Part shown: one piece after another, positions 24,302-34,770 of the stretch
How the letters are laid out: every line of letters begins with the position of its first letter
Numbering within the stretch: position 1 is the first letter of the stretch
Assembly (NCBI GenBank): GCA_964252015.1
Contig: CAXULW010000015.1
Coordinates: forward strand, 13,128-77,127
DNA length: 64,000 nucleotides
Reading direction: 5' to 3'
DNA from: CAXSBR01 sp964252015
Lineage (GTDB): Bacteria > Actinomycetota > Actinomycetes > Mycobacteriales > Jatrophihabitantaceae
Notes under the pieces: model-generated
What the model was told of the DNA's origin: nothing
Database searches by the model: none
The model's input: only the letters and a program-made list of their open reading frames with translations
Made by a program: the position numbers and the translations under genes

Positions 24302-26470
24302 ATGGAACGTCTGGCTCGGCTGGTCCTCAAACACCGCCTCTGGGTCGCCATCACCTGGCTGGTGCTGCTGATCGCCGGCGGCGCCGCGGCCGGCCCCGCC
24401 GCGGGTCGGCTCAATTTCGACTTCTCCCTGCCCGGTCAGCCGGGCTACCAGACCGAACAGAAGCTGGTGGCAGCGTTCGGCACCAGCACCGACGACACCC
24501 TGGTCCCGGTGCTGACCGTGCCCGCGGGCAGCACAGTGCAACAGCACGCCGCCGACGTGGCCAAGGTGTGGAGCACGGTGCGCGCGAAACTGCCGCAGAT
24601 GCGCGTCGTGGACTACTCCTCCACCGGCGACAAACAGTTCATCACCAGCGACGGCCGCAGCACGTTCGCCCTGATCCAGGGTCCGCAGGCCACCGGGTTC
24701 GGCCCCGGCATCGAGTCCTCGGTTACCCCGGTGCTGCAGGCGGCGGCCACATCGGTGAACCTGCAGGCCGGCGAGACGTCGTACGTGCTGCTGTCCCAGG
24801 GCGGCAACTCCGACGGTCCGAGCGTCCTGGTGGAGACCCTGTTCGGCGCACTCGGGGCACTGGCCGTGCTGGCATTCGTCTTCGCGTCGTTCTTGGCCTT
24901 CGTTCCGCTGGTGATCGCGGCTGTGTCGATCCTGACGACGTTCCTGCTCGTGCTCGGGCTCACCTACATCACCGACGTGAGCTTCGTGGTGCAGTTCCTC
25001 ATCGCCCTGGTCGGCCTGGGCGTGGCCATCGACTACTCCCTGCTGCTGGTGTCGCGGTGGCGCGAAGAGCGGGCGCACGGGCTCAGCAATGACGAAGCGG
25101 TCGTGCGCGCGGTGGAGACAGCCGGGCACGCCGTCCTCGCTTCCGGCGTCACCGTGGCCATCAGCCTGCTCGCCCTGATCGTGGTGCCGGTGCCGTTCCT
25201 GCGCAGCATGGGCCTGGGCGGGATGCTCATCCCGCTGGTGAGTGTGGCCGTCGTGCTGACGTTGCTTCCGGCACTGCTGTCGAAGATCGGCCCTCGGGTG
25301 GACTGGCCCCGGATCCGGCACGACGACGTCGCCGCCCGCGGCTGGTCGGCGTGGGCCCGGCTGATCGTGCGCCGGCGCTGGATCGCGGCCGGCGTGGCGG
25401 TCGTGATCCTGGGGTTCATCATCGCCCCCGTGGCCGGGCTCAAGATCGGCCAGACGGGCACCAGTTCGCTGGCGCGCAGCGGCCCGTCGTTCAACGTGCT
25501 CCAGCAGTTGAAGGCCGGCGGCGTGGGCAATGGCGTGCTGACCCCGATCGAGGTTCTGGTACCCCAGGGACAAGCCGCCGCCGCGGTGAAGGCGGCCAAG
25601 GCGGTGCCCGGCGTGCGTACCGCTGTGGCCGGTGGCAGCAAGGGCGGACAGACCGTCGTCGACGTTATTCCGGTCCACGAGACGGTCGACAGCACCAGCA
25701 ACGGGGTGGTGGACGCGGTGCGCAGCGCGGTCAAAGGGGCCACGTCCGGCAGCGTCGGCGTGGCCGGCCCGGGAGCCGTGGTGCAGGACTACTTCAGCGC
25801 CGTCTACCACAACTTCCCCTACGTCCTGCTGATCATCGCGTTGATCACGTTCCTGCTGTTGGTGCGGACGTTCCGCTCGCTGCTGTTGCCGATCAAGGCC
25901 GTGGTGCTGAACCTGATCTCGCTCAGTGCGGTGTTCGGCGCCATCGTCTTCTTCTGGCAGCACGGTCACGGGGCGAACGCCGTCTTCGGCGTGTCTCCCA
26001 CCGGCGCGATCACCTTCTGGCTGCCGGTCATCATCTTCGCGTTCCTGTTCGGGCTCTCGATGGACTACGAGGTGTTCATCCTGGTTCGGATGCGCGAGGC
26101 GTACGACGACACGGGCTCCACCGCCCAGGCCGTGGTCACCGGCCTCGGCCGCACCGGGCGGCTGGTCACCTCGGCCGCACTGATCCTGTTCTTCGCCTTT
26201 GCCGCGCTGGCTTCCTCGCCCGGCACGGACATCAAGGTGCTCGGTACCGCGCTGGGCGTCGGCATCCTCATCGACGCCACCCTGGTGCGCGCATTGCTGG
26301 TGCCGGCCCTGGTCAGCCTGTTCGGTCGCTGGAACTGGTGGCTGCCCACCGGGCTGGCCCGGGTGCTGCGGGTGGAGCCCTCACCGGTGGGCGCTGCGGG
26401 GTCGGAGCCCGGTTTGGACGACGCCCGCCCGCGGCACGGCGCGACCGCAGCAGCGACCGCGGCCCGCTGA
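24302..26470 (+). CDS. MMPL/RND-family transporter
   Basis: 722-residue inner-membrane exporter of the MMPL type. Twelve predicted membrane segments in two groups of one plus five: TM1 near 12-32, a periplasmic loop, TM2-6 (about 185-345, with GLGVAIDYSLLLVSRW), TM7 near 360, second loop, TM8-12 (about 505-690, with GLSMDYEVFILVRMRE). The paired Asp-Tyr motifs in TM4 and TM10 are the proton-relay residues of the family. Substrate unknown; relatives export lipids or polyketides. Start ATG 24302 matches a leaderless promoter. Confidence 0.9.
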   Translation: MERLARLVLKHRLWVAITWLVLLIAGGAAAGPAAGRLNFDFSLPGQPGYQTEQKLVAAFGTSTDDTLVPVLTVPAGSTVQQHAADVAKVWSTVRAKLPQMRVVDYSSTGDKQFITSDGRSTFALIQGPQATGFGPGIESSVTPVLQAAATSVNLQAGETSYVLLSQGGNSDGPSVLVETLFGALGALAVLAFVFASFLAFVPLVIAAVSILTTFLLVLGLTYITDVSFVVQFLIALVGLGVAIDYSLLLVSRWREERAHGLSNDEAVVRAVETAGHAVLASGVTVAISLLALIVVPVPFLRSMGLGGMLIPLVSVAVVLTLLPALLSKIGPRVDWPRIRHDDVAARGWSAWARLIVRRRWIAAGVAVVILGFIIAPVAGLKIGQTGTSSLARSGPSFNVLQQLKAGGVGNGVLTPIEVLVPQGQAAAAVKAAKAVPGVRTAVAGGSKGGQTVVDVIPVHETVDSTSNGVVDAVRSAVKGATSGSVGVAGPGAVVQDYFSAVYHNFPYVLLIIALITFLLLVRTFRSLLLPIKAVVLNLISLSAVFGAIVFFWQHGHGANAVFGVSPTGAITFWLPVIIFAFLFGLSMDYEVFILVRMREAYDDTGSTAQAVVTGLGRTGRLVTSAALILFFAFAALASSPGTDIKVLGTALGVGILIDATLVRALLVPALVSLFGRWNWWLPTGLARVLRVEPSPVGAAGSEPGLDDARPRHGATAAATAAR

Positions 26471-26749
26471 GCCAGGGTCGCGCACCGACCCCACCGTCGC
26501 GACGGTGTGGCGAATGCCTCAGCGGTGCTGGAGCCGATCTGCACGCGTAGTTCGGGCAGCCGGGTGCGGTTGACCGCGGGAGGTATTGCGCGGCGTGGCC
26601 GGCCACCCGCCATGATGAGAGAATGAGGTAAGTCCGGGCGTCCACCCTGATTGCCCGGCGATCGGGCTGCCCGTCAACCGTGCGCCCCGTCAACCGTGAC
26701 GCCCGTCTACCGTGCCGCCCGGCAAACCCCGACCAGTCAGAGGATGCCC
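26471..26749. other. Intergenic region before lepA with short tandem repeats
   Basis: 279 bp. Contains three imperfect 16-bp units (CCCGTCAACCGTGACG type) at about 26671-26717. No conserved gene was recognised on either strand; a minus-strand open frame through 26613 overlaps the MMPL gene and looks like a shadow. Confidence 0.6.
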
Positions 26750-28627
<1,878 letters not shown>

Positions 28628-28782
28628 GCCTGGTACCCCGCTGACCTGTTCCTGTGGGGCGGTCCAGAAACTGAACTCAAGCTGGTAACGGCGGCGCGCA
28701 TGGCCGCGGATCCGGGTCAGGATCGGCGCAAGGCCCGACCGCAGTCCCAGCGCGGGCGCGTCCGCGTCACCCGGAGGTTTCC

Positions 28783-29970
28783 GTGTTCGCTCCGACGTCG
28801 TCGTCGGTCATCGTGGCACTGCTGATGGCCTGCGCCGCGCTGCTTCTCGCGGTGGCGCGGGCCCGGTACCCGGTGCTGAAGGTGGCCGCCGGGGTTGGTG
28901 TGGTCGCGTTGGGCGTGACGACCGGCGTGGTCGCCGTGAACGACTACTTCGGGTACTACACGAGCTGGTCCGAGGCGTATGCGGGCACCTTCGGCGGCGC
29001 CACCGCGACCAAAGACACGATCGACACCCGCCAGGCTGCCCCGGCGCCGATGCGCAGTGGGCGCGTCTTTTCGATCGACCTGCCCGGAAGCGAGAGCGGC
29101 ATCGACCGGCGGGGCCTGGTGTACCTGCCGCCGCAGTACGGATTGCCGCAGTACCGGACCGTTCGGTTTCCCGTGGTCGAGCTGATGCACGGGACCCCGG
29201 GCAGCCCGCGTAGTTGGACGGTCGAGTTCGGTATCGCGCGCATCATCGACACCCTGCTGGCCGAGCGGGCGATCGGGCCCATGGTGTTCGTCATGCCCGA
29301 CATCACCCAAGGGCGCTCGCAGCAAGAATGCTTGAACTACCCCGGGGTGCGGGACGACACCTACGTCTCCCACGACGTTGTCGCCGACGTGGAGCGCCGT
29401 TTCCGGGTCACCCACGACCGGTCCCAGTGGGCGGCGGTCGGCTACTCCTCCGGCGGCTACTGCGCGGCCAACCTGGCCCTGCGCCACCGCCGCGATTACG
29501 GCGCCGTGGCGTCCATAGACGGCTACTACTGGCCCGGGGACGGCCCGGCGATCAAGCGCTTGGCCGGCAACCCCGTCGCCCAGCAGGACAACGATCCGCT
29601 CGGACTCGTCGACGGGTTACGGACGGGAACGGTGCCGATGCCCCAGTTCTGGGTGTCTGCGGGCACGGGGAGCACGGACGATTACGACAGCGCGAAGACC
29701 TTCGTCACCGCGCTCTCACGCTTCGAGGGCGTCACGTTCGTGGCCCAACCTGGCGCGAACCACAACTTCTACGCCTGGCGCGACCAGATCCCGCAGGCGT
29801 TGCGCTGGGTCTGGTCGTCGATCGCCGCGCCGGCGTTGCGGGTCGAGTTCCCGACCGGCGGCCCGGTGCGCACGGCCGTGGTCGGCCATGACGCGCGCGC
29901 GGCCCGTGCCTCGAAGGACCGGGACACCTATCACCCGCCGGCCCAGCAATCGCCGGATGCGTCCCGCTGA
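28783..29970 (+). CDS. Secreted or membrane-anchored esterase (esterase D family)
   Basis: 395 residues. Two N-terminal hydrophobic segments (about 8-26 and 32-50) act as signal/anchor. The alpha/beta-hydrolase domain resembles mycolyltransferase-like esterases: oxyanion region ELMHGTPGSPRSW, nucleophile in GYSSGGYCAANLA, acid near STDDYDSAK and His in ANHNFYAW. Enzymes of this family hydrolyse or transfer acyl groups at the cell envelope; substrate not known. GTG 28783 is preceded by GGAGG 5 nt upstream. Upstream 28628-28782 holds nothing recognisable. Confidence 0.85.
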   Translation: MFAPTSSSVIVALLMACAALLLAVARARYPVLKVAAGVGVVALGVTTGVVAVNDYFGYYTSWSEAYAGTFGGATATKDTIDTRQAAPAPMRSGRVFSIDLPGSESGIDRRGLVYLPPQYGLPQYRTVRFPVVELMHGTPGSPRSWTVEFGIARIIDTLLAERAIGPMVFVMPDITQGRSQQECLNYPGVRDDTYVSHDVVADVERRFRVTHDRSQWAAVGYSSGGYCAANLALRHRRDYGAVASIDGYYWPGDGPAIKRLAGNPVAQQDNDPLGLVDGLRTGTVPMPQFWVSAGTGSTDDYDSAKTFVTALSRFEGVTFVAQPGANHNFYAWRDQIPQALRWVWSSIAAPALRVEFPTGGPVRTAVVGHDARAARASKDRDTYHPPAQQSPDASR

Positions 29971-29973
29971 TCA

Positions 29974-30909
29974 CTAGCAGTTGCTGGTCGCGGTGGGCAG
30001 GGACTGCGCCGCGTCGCCGGCCGCCGCCCGAGCGAGCAGCGCCGCCACGGCCGCACCGAACGGTGGCGAGTACGACACCGCCTCGGTGCAGCCGCCCAGG
30101 TTCAGCCCGCCGACCAGCCCGACGATGACCCGTGGCCGCGCGGCGGTCAGGAACGGCGATCCGCTCGTGCCGCCCACATACCCGTGGCAGGAGAACGACG
30201 GGAACTGATTTGTTCGGCCCAGGATGTTGGTGCAGGTGATCTGGCGGTCGTCGATGCCGTGCGTGTAGCCGACGACCGTCACCCGAGTCCCCGGCGCCGG
30301 GGTGGTGCCCAGGGTCTCGGCTCCGACGACGTCCTCGATCTGCTCCAGGTGGTTGTTCACCCTCCGCGGTCCCACCTGGAGGACGGCTACGTCCAGGTCA
30401 GGATCGGTCTTGGTCATCCACCCGGGACTGACCCAGGCCCGCAGCACGCGCCAGGTGCCGAACGGCTCGGTGCCGTCGCGATAGTCGGGGGCGAACAGCT
30501 GGCCGGCTCCGGTGCCACTGAGGCAATGCGCGGCGGTGACGATCAGATCGTGACCGGGGCTGTGGATGACGCTGGCGCTGCAGGTGTGCGGCTGGGCGTC
30601 TGTGCTGGAAAACAGCGGCCCGACCTGAGGCTCGAGACCGACGGCGTGCGCGGTCGGGGTGCTCGCCGCGGACACGGTGGTGGCGGACACGGTGGTGGCG
30701 GACGCGGTGGTGGCGGACACGGTGGTGGCGGACGCGGTGGCTGAGGCCGGGGTTGCCGGGGTCGCGGAGGATGTGGGCAGCGACCGCGAGGGCGCGGACG
30801 CCGTCGACGACTTCGCGGTGGACCCCGTGGCCGACTCCGAGGTGCACGCGGTCGCGCTCAGCAGCATGGCCACCAGCGCGGTCGCGACGTACGGGCGCGG
30901 CCACGGCAC
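29974..30909 (-). CDS. Secreted trypsin-like serine protease (lipoprotein)
   Basis: 311 residues: lipoprotein signal peptide with lipobox LSATAC (C22), a Ser/Ala/Thr linker of about 65 residues with repeated SATTVSATT, then a chymotrypsin-fold domain. Catalytic triad visible: H128 (VTAAHCLSG), D173 (DPDLDVAVL) and S249 (GGTSGSPF). Cys pairs around H128, in ITCTNIL and in LGGCTEAV suggest disulfides, fitting an exported enzyme. Three bases separate its stop from the stop of the convergent esterase gene. Confidence 0.88.
   Translation of the reverse strand: MPWPRPYVATALVAMLLSATACTSESATGSTAKSSTASAPSRSLPTSSATPATPASATASATTVSATTASATTVSATTVSAASTPTAHAVGLEPQVGPLFSSTDAQPHTCSASVIHSPGHDLIVTAAHCLSGTGAGQLFAPDYRDGTEPFGTWRVLRAWVSPGWMTKTDPDLDVAVLQVGPRRVNNHLEQIEDVVGAETLGTTPAPGTRVTVVGYTHGIDDRQITCTNILGRTNQFPSFSCHGYVGGTSGSPFLTAARPRVIVGLVGGLNLGGCTEAVSYSPPFGAAVAALLARAAAGDAAQSLPTATSNC
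30668..30740 (-). repeat. 15-bp tandem repeats in the protease linker
   Basis: Five near-identical copies of a 15-bp unit (plus-strand GCGGACACGGTGGTG, with GCG/ACG variants), coding for SATTV or SATTA. Confidence 0.9.
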
Positions 30910-30963
30910 TCGCTCACTCTCAGGCAGCTAGCTGGGATGAGGCTGTGAGGCTGGACCCGCGGG

Positions 30964-31932
30964 TCAGGGGCGGATGACGATCTTGCCGAATTGCTCACCG
31001 TTGGCCATGGCTCGCAGTCCGTCGACCGCTTCGTCGAGGCCGAGCACCCGGTCGATGCGGGGCCGCAGGCCGGTGTTGACCAGCAACGCCAGCAGGTCGG
31101 TCAGCTCGGAGCGGGTGCCCATGGTCGAGCCGACCACGGACAGCTGGAGGAAGAACAACCGGTTCAGATCGGCCGACGGTGTGGCCCCCGAGGTGGCCCC
31201 GGCGACCACGATCCGCCCGCCCGGGCGCAAGGCCTTCATCGAGTGTGACCAGGTGGCCGCGCCCACGGTCTCGATGACCGCGTCGACCCGTTCCGGCAGC
31301 CGGGCGCCCGGCTCGAACGCCTGGTCGGCACCGAGTTCGACCGCAGCGGCCCGCTTGGCCTCGGTCCGCCCGGTGGCCCACACCCGCAGACCACCGACGC
31401 GGGCCAGCGCGATCGCCGCCGTGGCCACGCCGCCGCTGGCGCCCTGGACGAGCACGGTCTGACCGGGCCGCAAGCCGGACTGGACGAACAGCATCCGGTA
31501 CGCGGTCAACCACGCGGTGGGCAGGCAGGCGGCTTGGCCGAAGCTGAGCTCGGCCGGCTTCGGTACGACGTTGGCGGCCGGAACGGCAACCCGTTCGGCC
31601 AGCGTGCCCTGGTAGTGCTCGGACAGCAGCGAGCGGCCGGGGTCGAGGGTCTCGTCGCCGGTCCACCCGGGCGCGGCGATGACGGAGTGGACGACGACCT
31701 CGGCGCCCGTGGCGGTATCGATCCCGGCCGCGTCGCAGCCCAGGATCATCGGGAACGCGTCCGGTTTGATGCCCACGCCGCGCAGCGTCCACAGATCGTG
31801 GTGGTTCAGCCCGGCCGCCTTGACCTCGATGGTGGTCCAGCCCGTCGGCGCCTGCGGGTCGGGGCGCTCGCCGAGCTGGGCCGCGGACAGCGGATCGTCG
31901 GCGTTCGGAGCGGTGGCGAAGAGGGCGCGCAT
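30964..31932 (-). CDS. Medium-chain quinone-oxidoreductase-like protein
   Basis: 322-residue zinc-free or zinc-poor MDR protein: N-terminal GroES-like domain (VKAAGLNHHDLWTLRG, GCDAAGIDTATG) and a Rossmann domain with VQGASGGVATAAIALA binding NAD(P)H. The structural-zinc cysteine cluster of true alcohol dehydrogenases is absent, pointing to the quinone-reductase/zinc-independent branch; substrate unknown. Cytoplasmic. Diverges from the RNase gene, 37 bp between starts. Confidence 0.88.
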   Translation of the reverse strand: MRALFATAPNADDPLSAAQLGERPDPQAPTGWTTIEVKAAGLNHHDLWTLRGVGIKPDAFPMILGCDAAGIDTATGAEVVVHSVIAAPGWTGDETLDPGRSLLSEHYQGTLAERVAVPAANVVPKPAELSFGQAACLPTAWLTAYRMLFVQSGLRPGQTVLVQGASGGVATAAIALARVGGLRVWATGRTEAKRAAAVELGADQAFEPGARLPERVDAVIETVGAATWSHSMKALRPGGRIVVAGATSGATPSADLNRLFFLQLSVVGSTMGTRSELTDLLALLVNTGLRPRIDRVLGLDEAVDGLRAMANGEQFGKIVIRP

Positions 31933-31957
31933 CGGATCACGGTAGCGCCGGGCGGCT

Positions 31958-31963
31958 TAAGGT
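31958..31963 (+). promoter_or_regulatory. Likely -10 element of the RNase-barstar operon
   Basis: TAAGGT ends 6 nt before GTG 31970; leaderless transcript expected. Confidence 0.45.
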
Positions 31964-31969
31964 CGTGGC

Positions 31970-32452
31970 GTGTCAGCTCGCCGCCGTGCCGCCCCTCGGC
32001 CCGCCGGCCGCGTTGGGCAACTGGCCCGCCGGGCCCGTCGTCCCCAGGTCGCGTTGCTGGCGCTGCTGCTGCTGCTCGTGGTCGGCTACGCCGTCCGGGC
32101 CGCGCAGCCATCGGACCACCACCCGGACCCTTCGACGGTGTCGACGGCGCCGGCCTCGCTCGACCCGTCGGTGCGCGCCGTGGCGCTCTCGTCGTTGCCC
32201 AGCCAGGCCCAGCACACCGTCGCCCTCATCCGCGCCGGCGGGCCGTTCCCGTACGCGCGCGATGGCATCGTCTTTCGCAACGCCGAGCACGAACTGCCTG
32301 CACAACGGTCGGGGTACTACCACGAGTACACGGTGCCGACGCCGGGGGAATCCGACCGTGGCGCGCGCCGGGTCATTGCCGGGATCGGCGGCGAGTACTT
32401 CTACACCGCCGACCACTACGCCAGCTTCGTCCGGGTGGACGTGAGCCGGTGA
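31970..32452 (+). CDS. Exported guanyl-specific ribonuclease (RNase Sa/barnase family)
   Basis: 160 residues: an Arg-rich start, a membrane/signal segment (about 26-46, ALLALLLLLVVGYAV), a short linker and a ~95-residue microbial RNase domain. The catalytic set of the family is complete: E119 (YYHEYTV), R134 (ARRVIAG) and H149 (ADHYASF); GGPFPYARDG and the YYHEY motif are near-identical to Streptomyces RNase Sa. The cysteine pair of RNase Sa is missing. It cuts RNA after G outside the cell or in rivals. The next gene is its inhibitor, with overlapping stop and start. Confidence 0.92.
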   Translation: MSARRRAAPRPAGRVGQLARRARRPQVALLALLLLLVVGYAVRAAQPSDHHPDPSTVSTAPASLDPSVRAVALSSLPSQAQHTVALIRAGGPFPYARDGIVFRNAEHELPAQRSGYYHEYTVPTPGESDRGARRVIAGIGGEYFYTADHYASFVRVDVSR

Positions 32453-32790
32453 GGTCGTCCGTGCGGCACGTGCGCTCCGCGGCCGACATCCGCGCCCGGC
32501 ACCCCAACGTGCGGGTTGTCGGCCCGGCGTCGAACAAGCCCGCCCTACTGGCGGCGATCTACCGGGCGCTGGACGCACCCGCCTACGCCGGCGCCAACTA
32601 CGACGCGCTGGCTGACATCGTGGGCGACCTCGGCTGGTTGCCCGCCGGTCCGGTCCGTCTGGTCTGGGCGCCGGCGTCGTCTCTGCCCGCCGCGGTGCGG
32701 GCCGAGGTCAGCGCGATCCTGGCCGAAGCGGTCACCGCCACCGCAGGCACGGCGCGGCCGCTGACCGTCTATCTCGCCGCCACCCCCTGA
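32449..32790 (+). CDS. Barstar-family ribonuclease inhibitor
   Basis: 113 residues matching barstar: PASNKPALLAAIYRALDAPAYAGANYDALADIVGD region with the conserved N-Y/W-D-A-L helix and an acidic surface for binding the RNase active site, then VRLVWAPASSLP and a final beta strand. It would protect the cytoplasm from the RNase encoded just upstream. Start GTG 32449 overlaps the RNase stop as GTGA, giving translational coupling and ensuring inhibitor synthesis; GTG 32461 is an alternative. Confidence 0.9.
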   Translation: MRSSVRHVRSAADIRARHPNVRVVGPASNKPALLAAIYRALDAPAYAGANYDALADIVGDLGWLPAGPVRLVWAPASSLPAAVRAEVSAILAEAVTATAGTARPLTVYLAATP

Positions 32791-32967
32791 CCGTTGCGGT
32801 CCGGTCCGACCTTGCCCCGCTGACTGGTGGCGCGATCCGAGCCGCAACGCATTAGCCAGCAGGGCAAGCAGCCCACCGCCCAACTGAATGTCTGGGTAGC
32901 GCGAAAATTGGCCCGGTCGGGACGCAACGGGCGGGTGTCGTGGTCGCGTTGTGTGGATGTGGACGTG

Positions 32968-33489
32968 GTGACCAGATCGGAGCCGCCGGTGTCCGGCATC
33001 GGTTTGAGCGAGTTCACCGCACAGCACGGTGTCGGCCTGGTCCGATTCGCACTGTTGGTATCCGGTGATCACGGCACCGCGGAGGATCTCGTGCAAGAAA
33101 CGCTGCAGTCCCTTTTCCGGCGGTTCGGTGATCACCTCCCGCTGGCGGAACCACTGGCCTACGCCCGACGCTCGATCGTCAACGCGAACAACTCACGGGC
33201 TCGTCGCCGGATGACTGCTCTGACCGTGGTGGGCTCGGTCCCGGACACCGCGGTTCTGGGCGACGCGCTCGAAGGCAGTGCCGAGCGCCAAGCGATGTGG
33301 CAGGCGCTGGCGCGGCTCTCGCACCGCCAACGGGTCGTGCTGGTGATGCGTTACTACTGCGACTCCAGCGATGCCCAGATCGCGTCGACGTTGCAATGTC
33401 GCCAGGCCACCGTGCGCAGCCTGGCGGCCCGTGGCCTCGCGGCGTTGCGGTCCGACCCGGCGTTTGCGCCGCTGGAGGGAACGCGATGA
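32968..33489 (+). CDS. ECF sigma factor (SigE-like family)
   Basis: 173 residues with region 2 (LSEFTAQHGVGLVRFALLVSGDHGTAEDLVQETLQSLFRRFG) and region 4 helix-turn-helix (LSHRQRVVLVMRYYCDSSDAQIASTLQCRQATVRSLAARGL). Length and the LARLSHRQR pattern fit the actinobacterial SigE-like family of ECF sigma factors. GTG 32968 chosen from region 2 position; earlier starts add 47 low-quality residues. Its stop overlaps the ATG of a single-span membrane protein (ATGA), the usual sigma/anti-sigma arrangement. Confidence 0.88.
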   Translation: MTRSEPPVSGIGLSEFTAQHGVGLVRFALLVSGDHGTAEDLVQETLQSLFRRFGDHLPLAEPLAYARRSIVNANNSRARRRMTALTVVGSVPDTAVLGDALEGSAERQAMWQALARLSHRQRVVLVMRYYCDSSDAQIASTLQCRQATVRSLAARGLAALRSDPAFAPLEGTR

Positions 33490-34637
33490 CGGGCCTGCGG
33501 GACCAACGGGACATCGAGCGGATCCTGCGCTCGACCCTGACCGAGGTCGCGGGCACGGTCAACAATGCTGGCCGAGTTACTGCACCAGTCGGATCGGACC
33601 AGTCACCGCCGCGGCGCCGATCGGCCCGGTGGGCGGCTCCGCTCGCAGCAGCGGCCGCAGTCGCCGCGATCGCCGCCGCCGCCGCGCTGGCGCCATCGCA
33701 CACGGACAAGAATGCGCCGATCGCACCGCCCACGTCCTCGAGCAACGTGCCCGGATCATCAACGCCGCCACCGACAGCGAAGCGAGCAACGGGGGTCAGG
33801 TTGGAGTGGTGGACGACGCCGATCCCCGCCGGCTACACCGAAACCCAACGCATCGTGACCGCACAGTTCTCGGGCGAACAGCTGATCAAGAAGGACGACC
33901 CGCAGCGCAACACCATCGGAAATGGCGGCGGGCCGGCCGGTGTGCTCGTACGACGCTGGACCCCTGGCACGTTCCACGCCAGCACTGTCGCCGCACCGGT
34001 GACGGTGCAGATCGGGGCTCACGCCGGCCTGTTCGGGGCGACCCCAGCGGGGCTGTTCGACGACGAGGTTCCCTACGCCAGCGGAACCGTCCCGACCCTG
34101 GCCGTCCATGTGGCCACGGACGAATGGATCACCCTCGCCGGTGCGACATCCCAAACCCAGCGCAAGGACGAACTGGTCCGCGTCGCGAAGACCGTCCTGT
34201 CGGCGTCCCGGACGACGCCGATGGCCGTGCCGTTCCGCCTCACGGGGCTGCCCGTCAACCTGCGGGTATTGGGCGCCAGCGAGAACCTGGACCCGGCCCA
34301 ACCGGACGGTCTGCAGATCGACGTCACCGACGGCCCCCTCAGCGGTTCACTGGAAACCGTCCAACAGACCACGGACCTGAGCCTGCAGATCTGGCGTCAC
34401 AACGCGATCCCGACCTCACAAACCGGCGGGCGCGCCACCGTGGACAACCGCACCGGAGTACTCGACTCCACCGGACGCGCGGCCTATTTCCCCATCGGCG
34501 CGCGGCTGACCGACATCGAACTGGACGGGCCCGGCGCCACCCCCGCTGCCCTGCAGGCGGTGCTCGCCGGCCTCGAATGGTCACCCGATCCCAGTGACGA
34601 GCGCACGTGGTACGACGCCACCGACATGCTTCACTGA
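33486..34637 (+). CDS. Single-span membrane protein, putative sigma-factor partner
   Basis: 383 residues: cytoplasmic N-terminus of about 45 residues, one transmembrane helix (about 49-68, AAPLAAAAAVAAIAAAAAL), a Pro/Ser/Thr linker and a ~280-residue extracytoplasmic part rich in beta-strand pattern. No zinc anti-sigma motif (HxxxCxxC) is present. Co-translation with the sigma gene (ATGA overlap) suggests an anti-sigma factor or sensor, but family membership is not recognised. Ends in ERTWYDATDMLH. Confidence 0.7.
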   Translation: MTGLRDQRDIERILRSTLTEVAGTVNNAGRVTAPVGSDQSPPRRRSARWAAPLAAAAAVAAIAAAAALAPSHTDKNAPIAPPTSSSNVPGSSTPPPTAKRATGVRLEWWTTPIPAGYTETQRIVTAQFSGEQLIKKDDPQRNTIGNGGGPAGVLVRRWTPGTFHASTVAAPVTVQIGAHAGLFGATPAGLFDDEVPYASGTVPTLAVHVATDEWITLAGATSQTQRKDELVRVAKTVLSASRTTPMAVPFRLTGLPVNLRVLGASENLDPAQPDGLQIDVTDGPLSGSLETVQQTTDLSLQIWRHNAIPTSQTGGRATVDNRTGVLDSTGRAAYFPIGARLTDIELDGPGATPAALQAVLAGLEWSPDPSDERTWYDATDMLH

Positions 34638-34770
34638 CCGCCGCCGCACCGCGACCCCGGCCCCGCCCGCCGGCGCTGGATCGCGGCGAGACGTCCGCAC
34701 CGCACGGCTCTGCCTGCGCGGGTCCGGCGGGTCGTACCGGCTGCGGCGCGCGGGTTGGGAGACTGCAGGC

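Noticed and set aside
26065..26613. Minus-strand gene between MMPL and lepA
   Set aside because: Most of the frame is the shadow of the MMPL gene; no family match in the free part.
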